Shown here piece by piece: positions 41,774-51,039 of a DNA stretch of 64,000 bases. Under the pieces are notes generated by a model. The model ran no database searches. It worked only from the letters and a program-made list of their open reading frames with translations, and had not been told where the DNA came from. The position numbers were made by a program, and so were the translations under genes. Source of the stretch: Desulfobacterales bacterium (GTDB taxonomy: Bacteria; Desulfobacterota; Desulfobacteria; Desulfobacterales; JANQIE01); assembly GCA_028282295.1 (NCBI GenBank), contig JANQIE010000200.1, positions 1 through 64,000 of the forward strand, given 5' to 3'. Every line of letters begins with the position of its first letter. The first letter of the stretch is position 1.

Positions 41774-42619
41774 ATGAACACCAAATTGAAGATCATATTG
41801 TTGGCGGTAGCTGTCTGCGGGCAGGTTTTTCAGGCGAGCGCTTATGGCGAACAGCGGCTTTACGATGTAAAAAACGGAACCGAAATCACTTTGCAACAGG
41901 CCGTGCCCGACTTGCGCCGCAACCGGCTGATCCTGGTCGGCGAATATCATAGTTTCAAACACCACCATCAAGCCCAACTGCGTGTGATCAAGGCCCTGCG
42001 CGAGGCGGGTGTCAAGGTGGCCATCGGTCTGGAAATGTTTCGCTCCGACAGTCAAACCGAGCTGGATCAATGGGTGACGGGCGAGACTTCGCCCAAGGAT
42101 TTTCAAAAAGTCTTCTACGACAACTGGTCGTTCACATGGCCGACCTACAGCATGATCTTCGAATATGCCCGCAAGCACCGCCTGCCGATGATCGGGTTGA
42201 ACGTGCCGCGCCGCATCACCCGTCAGGTGGCCCAACACGGGTTCGCTTCACTCTCACCGGAGCAAAAAGGCCGGTTGGAAAACGTCACTTGCGAAATCGG
42301 CCCGAAATACGAAAATTACATTCGCCAGGCCTATGGGGCCCACGGCCACGGCCGTTTCAATTTCAACTATTTCTGCGAGGCGCAATTGGTGTGGGACAAG
42401 GTCATGGCCTTGCGGGCCCTGGAATATTTAAGCGTCCATCCGGATACGGTCATGGTACTGCTTGCCGGCACCGGCCACACCTTCAAACGGGCCATTCCAG
42501 CCCAGATTCGGGCCCAATCCGATATCCCCCTGGCGGTGTTGGTGCCCCACGACCCCAAACGCATCACCCCGCAAACTGTCGCGATTGAGGACGCCGACTA
42601 TATTTTGATGGCGCCCTAA
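41774..42619 (+). CDS. ChaN-like haem-binding family protein (281 aa)
   Basis: Signal peptide (MNTKLKIILLAVAVCGQVFQASA). The DUF399/ChaN domain is shown by NRLILVGEYHSFKHHHQAQL, KVAIGLEMFRSDSQTELD and the C-terminal LLAGTGHTFKRAIP. ChaN of Campylobacter is an iron-regulated lipoprotein binding haem pairs; here there is no lipobox Cys at the cleavage site, so it is probably soluble in the periplasm. ATG 41774 is taken because AAGGA precedes it; the ORF opens earlier at 41741 inside the peptidase gene. Function in iron or haem handling is inferred. Confidence 0.8.
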   Translation: MNTKLKIILLAVAVCGQVFQASAYGEQRLYDVKNGTEITLQQAVPDLRRNRLILVGEYHSFKHHHQAQLRVIKALREAGVKVAIGLEMFRSDSQTELDQWVTGETSPKDFQKVFYDNWSFTWPTYSMIFEYARKHRLPMIGLNVPRRITRQVAQHGFASLSPEQKGRLENVTCEIGPKYENYIRQAYGAHGHGRFNFNYFCEAQLVWDKVMALRALEYLSVHPDTVMVLLAGTGHTFKRAIPAQIRAQSDIPLAVLVPHDPKRITPQTVAIEDADYILMAP

Positions 42620-42631
42620 GGCGTGCGGGGT

Positions 42632-43309
42632 TCACGATGACGCGGCGGCCTCGATTTCGGCAATCGCGTCTTTGACGAACGGGTACACCGTCCGGGCCAC
42701 GACAGCGTACCCCTCGGCCGTGGGATGGATGCCGTCGGCTTGATTCAAATCGGTGTTGCCGGCCACATCTTGCAGGAAAAAGGGGATGCGGGCGATCTGT
42801 TCTTCCCGGGCGACCTGGTGATACACGGCGCTGAACGCCTGTGCATACTCACTGCCCAGATTTTGAAACATCTGCATGCCCGCCAAAATCACCGTCACGC
42901 CCTGGGCTTTGCAGGTTCTGACGATCTGCCGGATGTTGTCGCGGATCAAATTGGTATCGAGCCCGCGCAAACCGTCATTGGCGCCGGTTTCCAATATGAG
43001 GATCCGGGGCCTGAGCCTGAGCACCCAGTCCAGCCGCGCCAACGCACCGCTGCTGGTTTCACCGCTGATCCCGGCATTGACCACGCGCCAGCGATAACCT
43101 GCGGCGCGCAGCTTCTGTTCCAACAAGGCCGGATAGGCGTCGGCCTGGGCCACATTGTACCCGGCCGTGAGGCTGTCGCCCATGGCCACGATGGTGGCGA
43201 CATAGTCCGGTTGCGGCGCGGCGAGTGTCGATTGCGCCGGGGACTGCGGCGCATCGCCGCAAGCGGTCAGCGCCAACGCACACAAAACTGTAAATCGAAA
43301 CCACGTCAT
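42632..43309 (-). CDS. tesA: TesA-like SGNH arylesterase, lipoprotein (225 aa)
   Basis: SGNH hydrolase blocks: AMGDSLTAGYN (nucleophile Ser), NAGISGETS (Gly), ETGANDGLRG (Asn) and DGIHPTAEGY (Asp-His). A lipobox LTAC near residue 17 suggests a lipid anchor. TesA-type enzymes hydrolyse lysophospholipids and acyl esters in the periplasm. It follows the FtsX-like permease and ABC ATPase genes on the same strand, the same arrangement as tesA-ybbA-ybbP in E. coli, so they probably act together in lipid or ester turnover at the envelope. Confidence 0.9.
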   Translation of the reverse strand: MTWFRFTVLCALALTACGDAPQSPAQSTLAAPQPDYVATIVAMGDSLTAGYNVAQADAYPALLEQKLRAAGYRWRVVNAGISGETSSGALARLDWVLRLRPRILILETGANDGLRGLDTNLIRDNIRQIVRTCKAQGVTVILAGMQMFQNLGSEYAQAFSAVYHQVAREEQIARIPFFLQDVAGNTDLNQADGIHPTAEGYAVVARTVYPFVKDAIAEIEAAASS

Positions 43310-43322
43310 GGCGCAATGCCTC

Positions 43323-45833
43323 CTACATGGCGGACTGGGATCGCAGAAAGGTACTCGGTTTTTGTTTCAATACCGGCCGGCAGGCCCAGCCCCCTACGGC
43401 CATGACCATAAAGACCGGCACCCCCCACATCATAAGTGTTTCGACCCACAAGAAGATGTACGGAAACCCGAAGATTTCGGTACAAATCAACCAGGCGGCC
43501 AGATGGGCGATGACAACGGCCATCCCGGAACTGATACCGCCCAGAAAAACATTCTCCAGGGTCAACACCTTCAGGGCAAAGCCCGAACGGGCGCCCAGGA
43601 TTTTATAGTAAACGGTCTCCCGGATACGGGCAAAACGGGTGGCCCAGATGCTGCTGATCAGAATCAAAAATCCGGCCAGCAGGCTAAAGGCCATGAAAAA
43701 CAGTATAATCCGCGAAAACTTGGCCATGATGCCGGACAAGGTTTTCAAGGTGGCGCCGACGTCGATGACGCTGATGTTGGGAAATTGCGCCACTATGCGC
43801 CGCTGCAGTTTACCCCGTTGATCCGGCGGTACCCGGACACCGGTGAAAATGGTATGCGGCGCCGCCTTCAAGTCGTCGGGTTGGAAAACAAAATAAAAAA
43901 AGGGTTGCAGGGCCTGACGCGAACGGGTGCGAATACTGGTGATGACGGTTCGCACCGGCACGCCCTGGATGTTAAACGTCAGGTGATCCCCAATCTCCAG
44001 CGGCCGGATGGCCTGGACTTCATCCAGCAATGACATCGGAACCGCCTTTGCCTTGGCAGGCGATTTCGGAAAAAGCTGCCCGCCTTGCACAATCGATTCA
44101 TTCGGCAGCAGGCTGGCCCGGTAGGTCAGGTTGAACGTGCGCGCCAGATTGTCTCCCATGCGCCGACGCTCTGCGGCCGGATCGATGGGGCGGCCGTTCA
44201 CGCTGGCAATACGCGCACGGACAATCGGGTAGTATTGGGCCGGCCGTTGCAACGCTTTTTTAAACTGTTCAAGCTGATCGGGTTGAATATCCAGAAAAAA
44301 CAGATTGGGGGCGTCGGCGGGAAAAGAAGTTGTAAAAAAGCGATTCAAATTACGCTCAACCAGAAAGATCGTGGACACGGCCGTACAGGCCAGGCACAAC
44401 GTGACGGCGATGCTGACGGTGGCGTTGCCGGGGCGCATCAGACCCCGGACCGCCTGGCGCACCGGCAGGTTCCGGATTCGGCGGGCGCCGAGCCCGGCCA
44501 TGATCCCCTTGAGCAACAACACCACGATCACCGCGGCGATTAACACACCGGCGGCCATGACCACGCCGAATTTGAAGCGCCCCAGGTGCCAGGCGGCAAT
44601 CACCGCAAAGCCGATGAAAATGGTTCCCAAGCTCACCACGGCGGCCCATCGCCCGGTCCGTGCGGTCGGCCTGTCCCTGCGGAAAATACCGGCCGGTGTC
44701 ACCCCCTTGAGCCGATAAAGCGGCAGCCCGCCGAAAACCGCGGTCAGTCCGAACCCCAGAACCAGGGCCTGCAACACCCCCGGCACGGTAATTTGGGGAC
44801 TGATCGCCACCGGCACCAGCCCCCTGAACATTCGGGGCAACCAGAACTGCAGCCCGATCCCACCGCCAAAACCGATAATGGTGCCGCCAAGCGCGAGCAC
44901 CGCGCCCACAAAGAGATATTGCCGCAGGATGGTGCTACTGGTGGCACCGAGGGTCTTCATAATGGCGATGGTGTCGGTCTTTTCCCGCAAAAAGGCACTC
45001 ATGCCGGCCTGGATGCCGATTCCGCCCAGCAGCAGGGTGAACAGCGCCACCACACCGAGGTAGACTAAAAAATTATCAAAATAGCGTTGAATCCGGGGGC
45101 GGGCGTTTTTATAGGTATAAACCCGTTCCTGCTCACCGGCCGCCGCCCGGAGCACCTCAGCGAGGGGGTCGATTTCGGTATCGGCATGCGCTTTCACCAG
45201 GTACCGGTGGCGAACCCGGCTGCGGCGGTCCACCAGATTGAGCGCGTCCAAATCCTCACCGGCCACAAAAATCCGCGGCCCGAAAGCAAAAAAGGTGACC
45301 GGCCGGTCCGGTTCCACCAGGATCTCATCCGCAATGGTCAAAACAGCGTCACCGACATGCAGCCGGTCGCCCCGGCGCAGGTTCAGCCGGTCGAGCAGCA
45401 CCGGATCGACCAGAATACGGCCGGTTTGCAGCACATCGGCAAAGGACCGGCCCGATTTCAACCGCACCTGCCCGTAAAACGGGTAGCCGGGTTGCACCAC
45501 TTTCAATTGGGCCAACAAACTGCCTTCGCCACTCATGGGGCGCACCACTGAATAAAACTCATAGGTGCGCACGGTACTGATCCGGCGGGCCTGCTTTAAT
45601 TCTTGAATGGTTTTTTCGATGGCGGGCGAGAAAAAAGTATTGCTTCGCACCAGGATATCGGCGGCGTGCAGTTGCTTGGCGTCCTGGCGCAAAGCCGATC
45701 GCACACTATGACCAAAGCCGTCCAGAGCGACCAGGGTGATCAACGCCAGCCCCACGCAAAGAACCACCAGCAGTGCCTGGACAGGCGATCGCGTGATCTG
45801 GCGGATGATGAAACGACGATGCAACATGGGCAT
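43323..45833 (-). CDS. FtsX-like ABC permease, YbbP type (836 aa)
   Basis: Large MacB/FtsX-family permease with two FtsX modules: an N-terminal TM helix (VQALLVVLCVGLALITLVAL), a long periplasmic domain, a TM cluster near 260-390, a second cluster near 400-500 and the last near 700-830. Repeated motifs such as GGIGIQAGMSAFLREKTDTIAIMKTLGA and RFARIRETVYYKILGAR are the typical coupling-helix segments of FtsX domains. It pairs with the ATPase encoded two bases upstream and the TesA-like esterase downstream, as in the YbbA-YbbP system. Substrate unknown; lipoprotein or lipid extrusion is likely. Confidence 0.88.
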   Translation of the reverse strand: MPMLHRRFIIRQITRSPVQALLVVLCVGLALITLVALDGFGHSVRSALRQDAKQLHAADILVRSNTFFSPAIEKTIQELKQARRISTVRTYEFYSVVRPMSGEGSLLAQLKVVQPGYPFYGQVRLKSGRSFADVLQTGRILVDPVLLDRLNLRRGDRLHVGDAVLTIADEILVEPDRPVTFFAFGPRIFVAGEDLDALNLVDRRSRVRHRYLVKAHADTEIDPLAEVLRAAAGEQERVYTYKNARPRIQRYFDNFLVYLGVVALFTLLLGGIGIQAGMSAFLREKTDTIAIMKTLGATSSTILRQYLFVGAVLALGGTIIGFGGGIGLQFWLPRMFRGLVPVAISPQITVPGVLQALVLGFGLTAVFGGLPLYRLKGVTPAGIFRRDRPTARTGRWAAVVSLGTIFIGFAVIAAWHLGRFKFGVVMAAGVLIAAVIVVLLLKGIMAGLGARRIRNLPVRQAVRGLMRPGNATVSIAVTLCLACTAVSTIFLVERNLNRFFTTSFPADAPNLFFLDIQPDQLEQFKKALQRPAQYYPIVRARIASVNGRPIDPAAERRRMGDNLARTFNLTYRASLLPNESIVQGGQLFPKSPAKAKAVPMSLLDEVQAIRPLEIGDHLTFNIQGVPVRTVITSIRTRSRQALQPFFYFVFQPDDLKAAPHTIFTGVRVPPDQRGKLQRRIVAQFPNISVIDVGATLKTLSGIMAKFSRIILFFMAFSLLAGFLILISSIWATRFARIRETVYYKILGARSGFALKVLTLENVFLGGISSGMAVVIAHLAAWLICTEIFGFPYIFLWVETLMMWGVPVFMVMAVGGWACRPVLKQKPSTFLRSQSAM

Positions 45834-45835
45834 GT

Positions 45836-46504
45836 CTATTCTTCGGCCAAACGGCCGTTGACAAGCCGCAGCACCCGATCGGCACGCGCGGCAATGCCGT
45901 GGCTGTGGGTGACACAGACCAGGGCGGCGTTGTGTTCACGTTTCAGCTCGACCAGCAGATTCAGGACCCGCTCACCGGCGCCGGTGTCAAGATTACCGGT
46001 GGGTTCATCGGCAAAAATGATCCGGGGGTAATTGATCAAAGCCCTGCAAATCGCGACCCGCTGTTTTTCACCACCGGAAAGCTGCCCGGGAAAGTGGGCG
46101 CCACGTTCGGCCAAGCCGACCCGTTGAAGCAAACGGGCCGCCCGTTCATCGGCATCGGCATCCCCTTTCAACTCGGCGGGCAGCATAACATTTTCCAGCG
46201 CCGTCAGCGACGGCACCAGATGAAACGACTGGAAGACGAAACCGATGGCGGTGTTGCGCATCGGCGCAAGCTCATCTTCACTCAACTCGGTGATATCCCG
46301 GCCTAAAAGGACGATCCGTCCTGATGTGGGTTTGTCGATGCCTGACAACAGGCTCAGCAGCGTGGTCTTGCCGCTGCCGCTGTCACCGGCGATCACAAGA
46401 AATTCGTCCCGCGCGACAGTGAACGACAGGTTGTCCAGCACACGCAGGCGTTGGCGGCCGTTATCATAGACCTTGGTCAATTGATGAGCTTCAAGCGCAT
46501 TCAT
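45836..46504 (-). CDS. ABC transporter ATPase, YbbA/LolD type (222 aa)
   Basis: Walker A GDSGSGKTTLLSLLSG, Q-loop FVFQSFHLVPSLTALENV, signature LSGGEKQRVAICRAL, Walker B IIFADEPTGNLD and H-loop VTHSHG. MacB/LolD-type ATPase that powers the adjacent FtsX-like permease. ATG 46504 begins the usual N-terminus (MNALEAHQLTKVYDNG); a longer frame to 46549 overlaps the upstream HD-GYP gene. No strong Shine-Dalgarno, so coupling to the upstream gene (stop at 46509) is likely. Confidence 0.92.
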   Translation of the reverse strand: MNALEAHQLTKVYDNGRQRLRVLDNLSFTVARDEFLVIAGDSGSGKTTLLSLLSGIDKPTSGRIVLLGRDITELSEDELAPMRNTAIGFVFQSFHLVPSLTALENVMLPAELKGDADADERAARLLQRVGLAERGAHFPGQLSGGEKQRVAICRALINYPRIIFADEPTGNLDTGAGERVLNLLVELKREHNAALVCVTHSHGIAARADRVLRLVNGRLAEE

Positions 46505-46508
46505 AAGA

Positions 46509-47840
46509 TTAGATAATGACGTTCGGCACATCCATCTCGCGCCGGTCAAAGGCCCTTAGAAAGGCTTTCACCACTTTGGGATCAAAATCGGTACCGGCGC
46601 CCTGGACGATAATCTCACGCGCCTGGAACGGTGACATGGCTTTGCGGTAGGGCCGGTCACTGATCAGGGCGTCATACACATCGGCCACCGCCAGCACCCT
46701 GGATTCCAGCGGAATGTTTTCGCCATGCTGGGCAAAATAGCCAGAACCGTCAAAGCGTTCATGATGGCCCAATATGATCGGAATGATGCGGCCCAAAGGG
46801 GTGTTGCTTACCGTGCTGAGCATGTCGACCCCTTTATCGACATGCGATTTCAGCCCCTGGTACTCATCCCAGTTAAGCTTGGCGGCTTTGTACAACAACT
46901 CCCGGCTGATATCCACCTTGCCGATGTCGTGCAACAGGGCCGCCGATCGAATGTCTTCGATGCGATCGGCAGTAAAGCCCAGATAACTTGCGATCTTCAC
47001 GGCATAAATCGAGACCCGGTAGCAGTGGTTTTCGGTATACTTGTCTTTGGAGATAAAATGCCGCAGAATGACGATGAGTCCCTGATACGTCTGCCGTAAC
47101 TCCTTGAGGCGGGCCTGGTTGCGTTCGTACAGCGTCCCCATGGCATATCCGGTGATCATCAGGATCAAGCCCCAACAGGCGATGTCGTACCACTTGCCGT
47201 CCATGATTTCGACGGTCACCGGCTGTTTGAAGAGAACGGGATTGAAATGGACCACCAGAATAACCATCAACACGCTGGCCAAAGCGGTCAACGTCGCATG
47301 ACGACGGCCATAATAATAGGCGGACATCAAAGTGGGCAGGGTGTAAAAACCGAGCAACAGGCGATGGCCGGTGACCATGTAGTTCATCACGCCGGCTATC
47401 ACGAACATGGAAGCAATCAGCCAAAGTTCTTTGTTGACTTGTTCCAGTTGACGAAGGAGCCGCTGGACCCAGCCGGTTTTTGATTTGACTTGGGCGGCTT
47501 GATGAAAACTCTCCGGGAAGACTTCGGGCGGCGCGGCCGCAGCCGGCTGCAAGGAGACGAGTTCGGGTTCGGGCAGATCGATCGGCACGGCGGCTTCGTC
47601 GTCCAGTTCCTCGACATAGGACGCGCTGGCCCCGATACTGCTGAGCTGTTTGACCAGCCGCCGGCCTTCAAGTTCGGTCAAATCCTTACGCAGGATGACC
47701 GGCATTTTCTGCAGCATCGATTCAATCCGCTGTTCGGATGCATGATCAAGGGAGGCGGAAAGATAGGTCTTGATTTTATGCTCGACAGCCTTACCCGGCA
47801 CGCTGTGAAGGATAACCATGCCGTTGCCCTGCTTGTTCAT
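46509..47840 (-). CDS. Membrane HD-GYP phosphodiesterase with L7/L12-like N-domain (443 aa)
   Basis: The C-terminal HD-GYP domain (~265-440) has AALLHDIGKVDI, then ILGHHERFDGSGYF (Phe where Pro is usual after GY), and AVADVYDALISDRPYRK: a c-di-GMP phosphodiesterase. In the middle are four or five TM helices (~135-240). The first ~75 residues (LHSVPGKAVEHKIKTYLSAS...LRKDLTELEGRRLVKQLSSIG) resemble the C-terminal fold of ribosomal protein L7/L12 (VPGK, regularly spaced Lys/Glu, and a Gly-Ala end), an unusual fusion. It is followed after four bases by the ABC ATPase gene, so c-di-GMP turnover may be tied to that export system. The L7/L12-like call is by eye. Confidence 0.82.
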   Translation of the reverse strand: MNKQGNGMVILHSVPGKAVEHKIKTYLSASLDHASEQRIESMLQKMPVILRKDLTELEGRRLVKQLSSIGASASYVEELDDEAAVPIDLPEPELVSLQPAAAAPPEVFPESFHQAAQVKSKTGWVQRLLRQLEQVNKELWLIASMFVIAGVMNYMVTGHRLLLGFYTLPTLMSAYYYGRRHATLTALASVLMVILVVHFNPVLFKQPVTVEIMDGKWYDIACWGLILMITGYAMGTLYERNQARLKELRQTYQGLIVILRHFISKDKYTENHCYRVSIYAVKIASYLGFTADRIEDIRSAALLHDIGKVDISRELLYKAAKLNWDEYQGLKSHVDKGVDMLSTVSNTPLGRIIPIILGHHERFDGSGYFAQHGENIPLESRVLAVADVYDALISDRPYRKAMSPFQAREIIVQGAGTDFDPKVVKAFLRAFDRREMDVPNVII

Positions 47841-48082
47841 TCATACCTCCGCTGCAATATGAGGCCCGATGGAACGAATACTCCCGGCAAGCGCCAAACC
47901 ATCGCGTCAGGATAAGGAGCGCAATTTGTTGCCGTGTGGCCCGGAAAGCCTCGCGATCCAGACGTTTTTCGCAGGTGCGCGGAAAAGATCAAGGCGGGCA
48001 AACGAATCACTCTGAGCAAAAAAACACCCGAAGTCTACGTCATCAATGCCGCCAGGATACGCCCGGTTGACTTCATCTTTCT

Positions 48083-48130
48083 TAGGGCTCGCGCAAAAAT
48101 AATTTCCCATTTTTAGACGCGAGCCCTTAA
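48083..48130. repeat. Family B compact hairpin, copy 4
   Basis: TTAGGGCTCGCG and CGCGAGCCCTTA pair at 11 of 12 positions around AAAAATAATTTCCC and a short T-rich loop. Sits in the 426-base spacer (47841-48266) between the HD-GYP and glpD genes, which shows no gene. Confidence 0.8.
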
Positions 48131-48266
48131 TCCGTCTCTGTCGAACAGGTCTTCAAGTTGATTAGTGGATCAATTTCAGTTATTTGTCAAGCTAGGAATC
48201 ATACGGCACCTGTCTGCAAAGACCATTCGCGAGTCCCCATCCGGGTGAACTCTATTATCGATTATA

Positions 48267-49829
48267 CTAGGCCGGCAGATAGGACCGGGCCAGTTGCGTA
48301 AAGTCCTCGACCTGTTTGCGTTGCCAGGCTTTGGATTGCCCCAGCTCGGCCGCCGCCACCGCCGCTACCGGGGCCGCCGCTTCGAGGGCAGCCTGCGCAT
48401 CGAGTATCAACGCGCGGGTGCGACGTGCCAGCACATCCTCAAGTGTGCAGGCCATTTCATGGCGCAGGGACCATACGACTTCGGCCATGGTGTATGGCAA
48501 ACGTGCATGAATCGGTTTGTTTGGTATGGCGGCATCCTGCAACAGCGCTTTAAGCGCCGGGGCATCCGAACCATATACCGTCAAGGTCTTATCCTGCGCG
48601 GCTATCGGCTGCCAGCCGTGCAACTTCAGTTTCCGGGTGCGGCATGGGCGCGACGCCAAATCTCCGATGACCACAGCCTGATCGAGGGCATCCTCGGCCA
48701 TTTTGCGGTAAGTTGTCCATTTGCCGCCGGCCACGCTGACCAGGCCGGAACCGGATATCAACACCTGGTGGTCTCGCGCCAGGGCAAGCGTTTCACCCTC
48801 ATTTTGTTTTTCTCCGATCAATGGCCGCACACCGGCAAATACGCTTAAGACATCTTCCCGCCGCGGTTTTTGAGTAAGATAACGCGCGATATGTTCCAAA
48901 AGAAAAACGACTTCGTCTTCCAGGGGGCGGGGGGCCAATTCAGGCTGGTCCACGGGGGTGTCGGTGGTTCCGACAATCAACCGGTCGTGCCAAGGCACGG
49001 CAAAGAGGACGCGTCCGTCATCGGTATGCGGTACCAGAATAGCCGTGTCGCCCGGTTGAAAGGACCGGTCGAGCACCAGGTGGGTCCCCTGGCTGGGGCG
49101 AATCACCGGATGGCTATCCGGGGCATCAACCCGCCGCAGGTGATCGACGAGTACGCCGGTGGCATTGATGACCACCTTGCTGCGAATGGCATAGCACTGA
49201 TCGCCGAGTTGGTCCTGAGCGTTCACCCCGGTCACGATATCATCGTCCTTGAGCAAATCGGTAACTTTAAAATAATTTAACACGCAACCGCCCAGATCAG
49301 CAGCGGTCCGCGCGAGGGTGATCGCCAACCGGGCATCATCAAACTGCCCGTCGCAATATACAATCCCCCCGCGCAATCCGTCCGGCGCAAGGGTGGGAAT
49401 CTGCACAAGGGTTGCCTCGCGTGACAGGCGTTTTGACGCGCACAAGCCCCACTTGCCCGCCAGCAAATCGTAGACTTTCAAACCGACACCATAAAACGGG
49501 GCTTCCCACCATTCATAATACGGCACCAGAAAGGTCTGATTTCGGACCAGATGCGGGGCGTTTTGCATCAACATGCCCCGTTCCTGCAATGCTTCCAACA
49601 CCAGGGAAATATTGCCCTGTTGCAGATAACGCAGGCCGCCGTGGATCAGCTTGGTGCTGCGGCTGGAGGTACCGGCGGCAAAATCATGCTGTTCCAGCAA
49701 AAGGGTGGTATACCCGCGTGAAGCCGCATCCACGGCAATCCCGAGGCCGGTGGCGCCGCCGCCGATGACAATGATATCCCAAATCTTCGTCGCATCCGTT
49801 AGCTTGGCGATCATCTTGTTGCGTTGCAT
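48267..49829 (-). CDS. glpD: Aerobic-type glycerol-3-phosphate dehydrogenase (520 aa)
   Basis: FAD-dependent membrane-associated enzyme oxidising glycerol 3-phosphate to dihydroxyacetone phosphate. The FAD Rossmann motif is IIVIGGGATGLGIAVDAASRG; next come SSRSTKLIHGGLRYL (conserved GlpD block) and FAVPWHDRLIVGTTDTP. The C-terminal GlpA-type domain ends with a helical region. Length 520 is typical. ATG 49829 has AAAGGTAG upstream and starts near the fold; the frame extends to 49955 only because it reads through the family A relic at 49893-49971. No glpK or glpF nearby. Electrons would enter the quinone pool. Confidence 0.92.
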   Translation of the reverse strand: MQRNKMIAKLTDATKIWDIIVIGGGATGLGIAVDAASRGYTTLLLEQHDFAAGTSSRSTKLIHGGLRYLQQGNISLVLEALQERGMLMQNAPHLVRNQTFLVPYYEWWEAPFYGVGLKVYDLLAGKWGLCASKRLSREATLVQIPTLAPDGLRGGIVYCDGQFDDARLAITLARTAADLGGCVLNYFKVTDLLKDDDIVTGVNAQDQLGDQCYAIRSKVVINATGVLVDHLRRVDAPDSHPVIRPSQGTHLVLDRSFQPGDTAILVPHTDDGRVLFAVPWHDRLIVGTTDTPVDQPELAPRPLEDEVVFLLEHIARYLTQKPRREDVLSVFAGVRPLIGEKQNEGETLALARDHQVLISGSGLVSVAGGKWTTYRKMAEDALDQAVVIGDLASRPCRTRKLKLHGWQPIAAQDKTLTVYGSDAPALKALLQDAAIPNKPIHARLPYTMAEVVWSLRHEMACTLEDVLARRTRALILDAQAALEAAAPVAAVAAAELGQSKAWQRKQVEDFTQLARSYLPA

Positions 49830-49892
49830 GGGGCTACCTTTCGTGATGGTCCGGATTTCGGGTTTGGTGCAGGAATTGGATGGACACCGGCG

Positions 49893-49971
49893 AGTGTCCA
49901 TCCGGAAGAGGATCGCAATTGGGCGAGAACGCCGTCCTGGACCAAAAGATGCCATTTCCAGATGGACACTA
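49893..49971. repeat. Palindromic element family A, deleted copy 5
   Basis: Keeps AGTGTCCATCCGGAA at the left and CATTTCCAGATGGACACTA at the right, with GGATCGCAATTGGGCGAGAACGCC inside; about half of the interior is missing. It is the same subtype as copy 1 (GGATCGCAATTG centre). Confidence 0.8.
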
Positions 49972-50051
49972 GTGAACTTTTATGATGTAAACCGACTATG
50001 TCAAGATCGATTTAAAAATTATACCATCCAAAACAAAAAAAGGGGGCCAAT

Positions 50052-50744
50052 TTGAAAGCGGCTGTTGTTGCCAACGGAGATATCACCGATCGGCGCTGGT
50101 TCCTGGAGCAACTGGCAGATTTCGATCTGATCATTGTGGCGGATGGCGGCAGCCGCCACTTCCGTGACACGGATCGTCACCCCCATGTGGTCATCGGGGA
50201 TATGGATTCCATCGATCCGGCCACGCTGGCGCAATGGGGCCGCCAAGGGGTGGAAACCTTGCGCCACCCGGCACGCAAGGATCAAATCGACCTGGAGCTG
50301 GCCCTTGATCTGGCAGTTGCGCGGGGGGCTGTCGACGTAGACATATTCGGCGCTATCGGCGGCCGCTGGGATATGTCATTGGCCAACACGTTGATCATGG
50401 TGCAATCGCGGTATACGCATTTAACCCTGCGCATTGTAGGCCCCAACGTGTGCATCGGCCTGGTGCGCCCCGAAACGCCCGTTGCGTTCAACGGCAGCGT
50501 CGGGGATACAGTGTCACTGATACCGCTCGGCAGCGAAGTTCAAGGTATTTGCACGAAAGGTCTGGAGTATGCCCTGGAGGACGAGGGACTGCCCTTTGGT
50601 ACAACGCGCGGGCTCAGCAACACAATCCAGACACCACCGGTCCGAATTGCGTTGCGTAAAGGGACATTGCTTCACTTCCACTACCGGCAACCATCCAATA
50701 CCCAACCAACGGCTGATACAATCAAAAAAGGCGCCACGCGCTAA
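50052..50744 (+). CDS. thiN: Thiamine pyrophosphokinase (230 aa)
   Basis: Converts thiamine to thiamine pyrophosphate with ATP. Conserved blocks: VADGGSRHFR, VIGDMDSIDP, HPARKDQIDLELALDLA and IFGAIGGRWDMSLANT (the GGR-D-H/S motif), followed by the C-terminal beta domain (VSLIPLG...GLEYALEDEGLPFGTTRGLSN). Length and order match bacterial TPK. The start is a TTG at 50052 with AAAAAGGGGG seven bases before; no ATG lies near the conserved start. No TPP riboswitch is visible upstream. The TPP made would serve, among others, the 2-oxoacid oxidoreductase at 21-22 kb. Confidence 0.92.
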   Translation: MKAAVVANGDITDRRWFLEQLADFDLIIVADGGSRHFRDTDRHPHVVIGDMDSIDPATLAQWGRQGVETLRHPARKDQIDLELALDLAVARGAVDVDIFGAIGGRWDMSLANTLIMVQSRYTHLTLRIVGPNVCIGLVRPETPVAFNGSVGDTVSLIPLGSEVQGICTKGLEYALEDEGLPFGTTRGLSNTIQTPPVRIALRKGTLLHFHYRQPSNTQPTADTIKKGATR

Positions 50745-50759
50745 TTGCGCCTGACGCCT
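50724..50759 (-). terminator. Probable terminator of the Cys-rich small gene
   Basis: AGGCG (50729-50733) with CGCCT (50755-50759), and an inner GCGC/GCGC stem. On the minus strand the stem is followed by six Us (A-run 50724-50729). It overlaps the thiN stop codon region. Confidence 0.45.
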
Positions 50760-50811
50760 CACGGGAAACCATCATAAAACAAGATCGCCTGCGGTGTTTT
50801 TTTTCGCAGCT

Positions 50812-51039
50812 TTAAACTTTCAAGCCGATCTCCGACGAAACATAGTAATACGGGACGGTGTCCCCCGACACAAACGGTGCATCGGTCATCAGTTGTTTGG
50901 CTTTACTGTAGTCGCACGCGTAACAATCCCAGAACTTCCACGCATTCTTGACGGCCTTGTTCAAACAATCGCGGTAATGGGGACAAAGGCTGTTACGTTT
51001 CCCTCGTTTGTGGACCGGATTGGGGTGAGGACTCATCAT
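50812..51039 (-). CDS. Small Cys-rich hypothetical protein (75 aa)
   Basis: Not assigned to a named family. Four Cys in the pattern C-x5-C-x12-C-x2-C (LCPHYRDCLNKA, then WDCYACDYSKAK) suggest a zinc or iron-sulfur site; the rest is basic at the N-terminus. AAGGAGG lies five bases before MMSPH, and the first or second Met may be the start. No signal peptide. Convergent with thiN, with a terminator-like hairpin in between. Similar short C4 proteins are frequent in this phylum, from memory. Confidence 0.65.
   Translation of the reverse strand: MMSPHPNPVHKRGKRNSLCPHYRDCLNKAVKNAWKFWDCYACDYSKAKQLMTDAPFVSGDTVPYYYVSSEIGLKV

Noticed and set aside
49830-49955. N-terminal extension of GlpD
   Set aside because: Encoded by the deleted family A repeat; the conserved protein and ribosome-binding site start at 49829.
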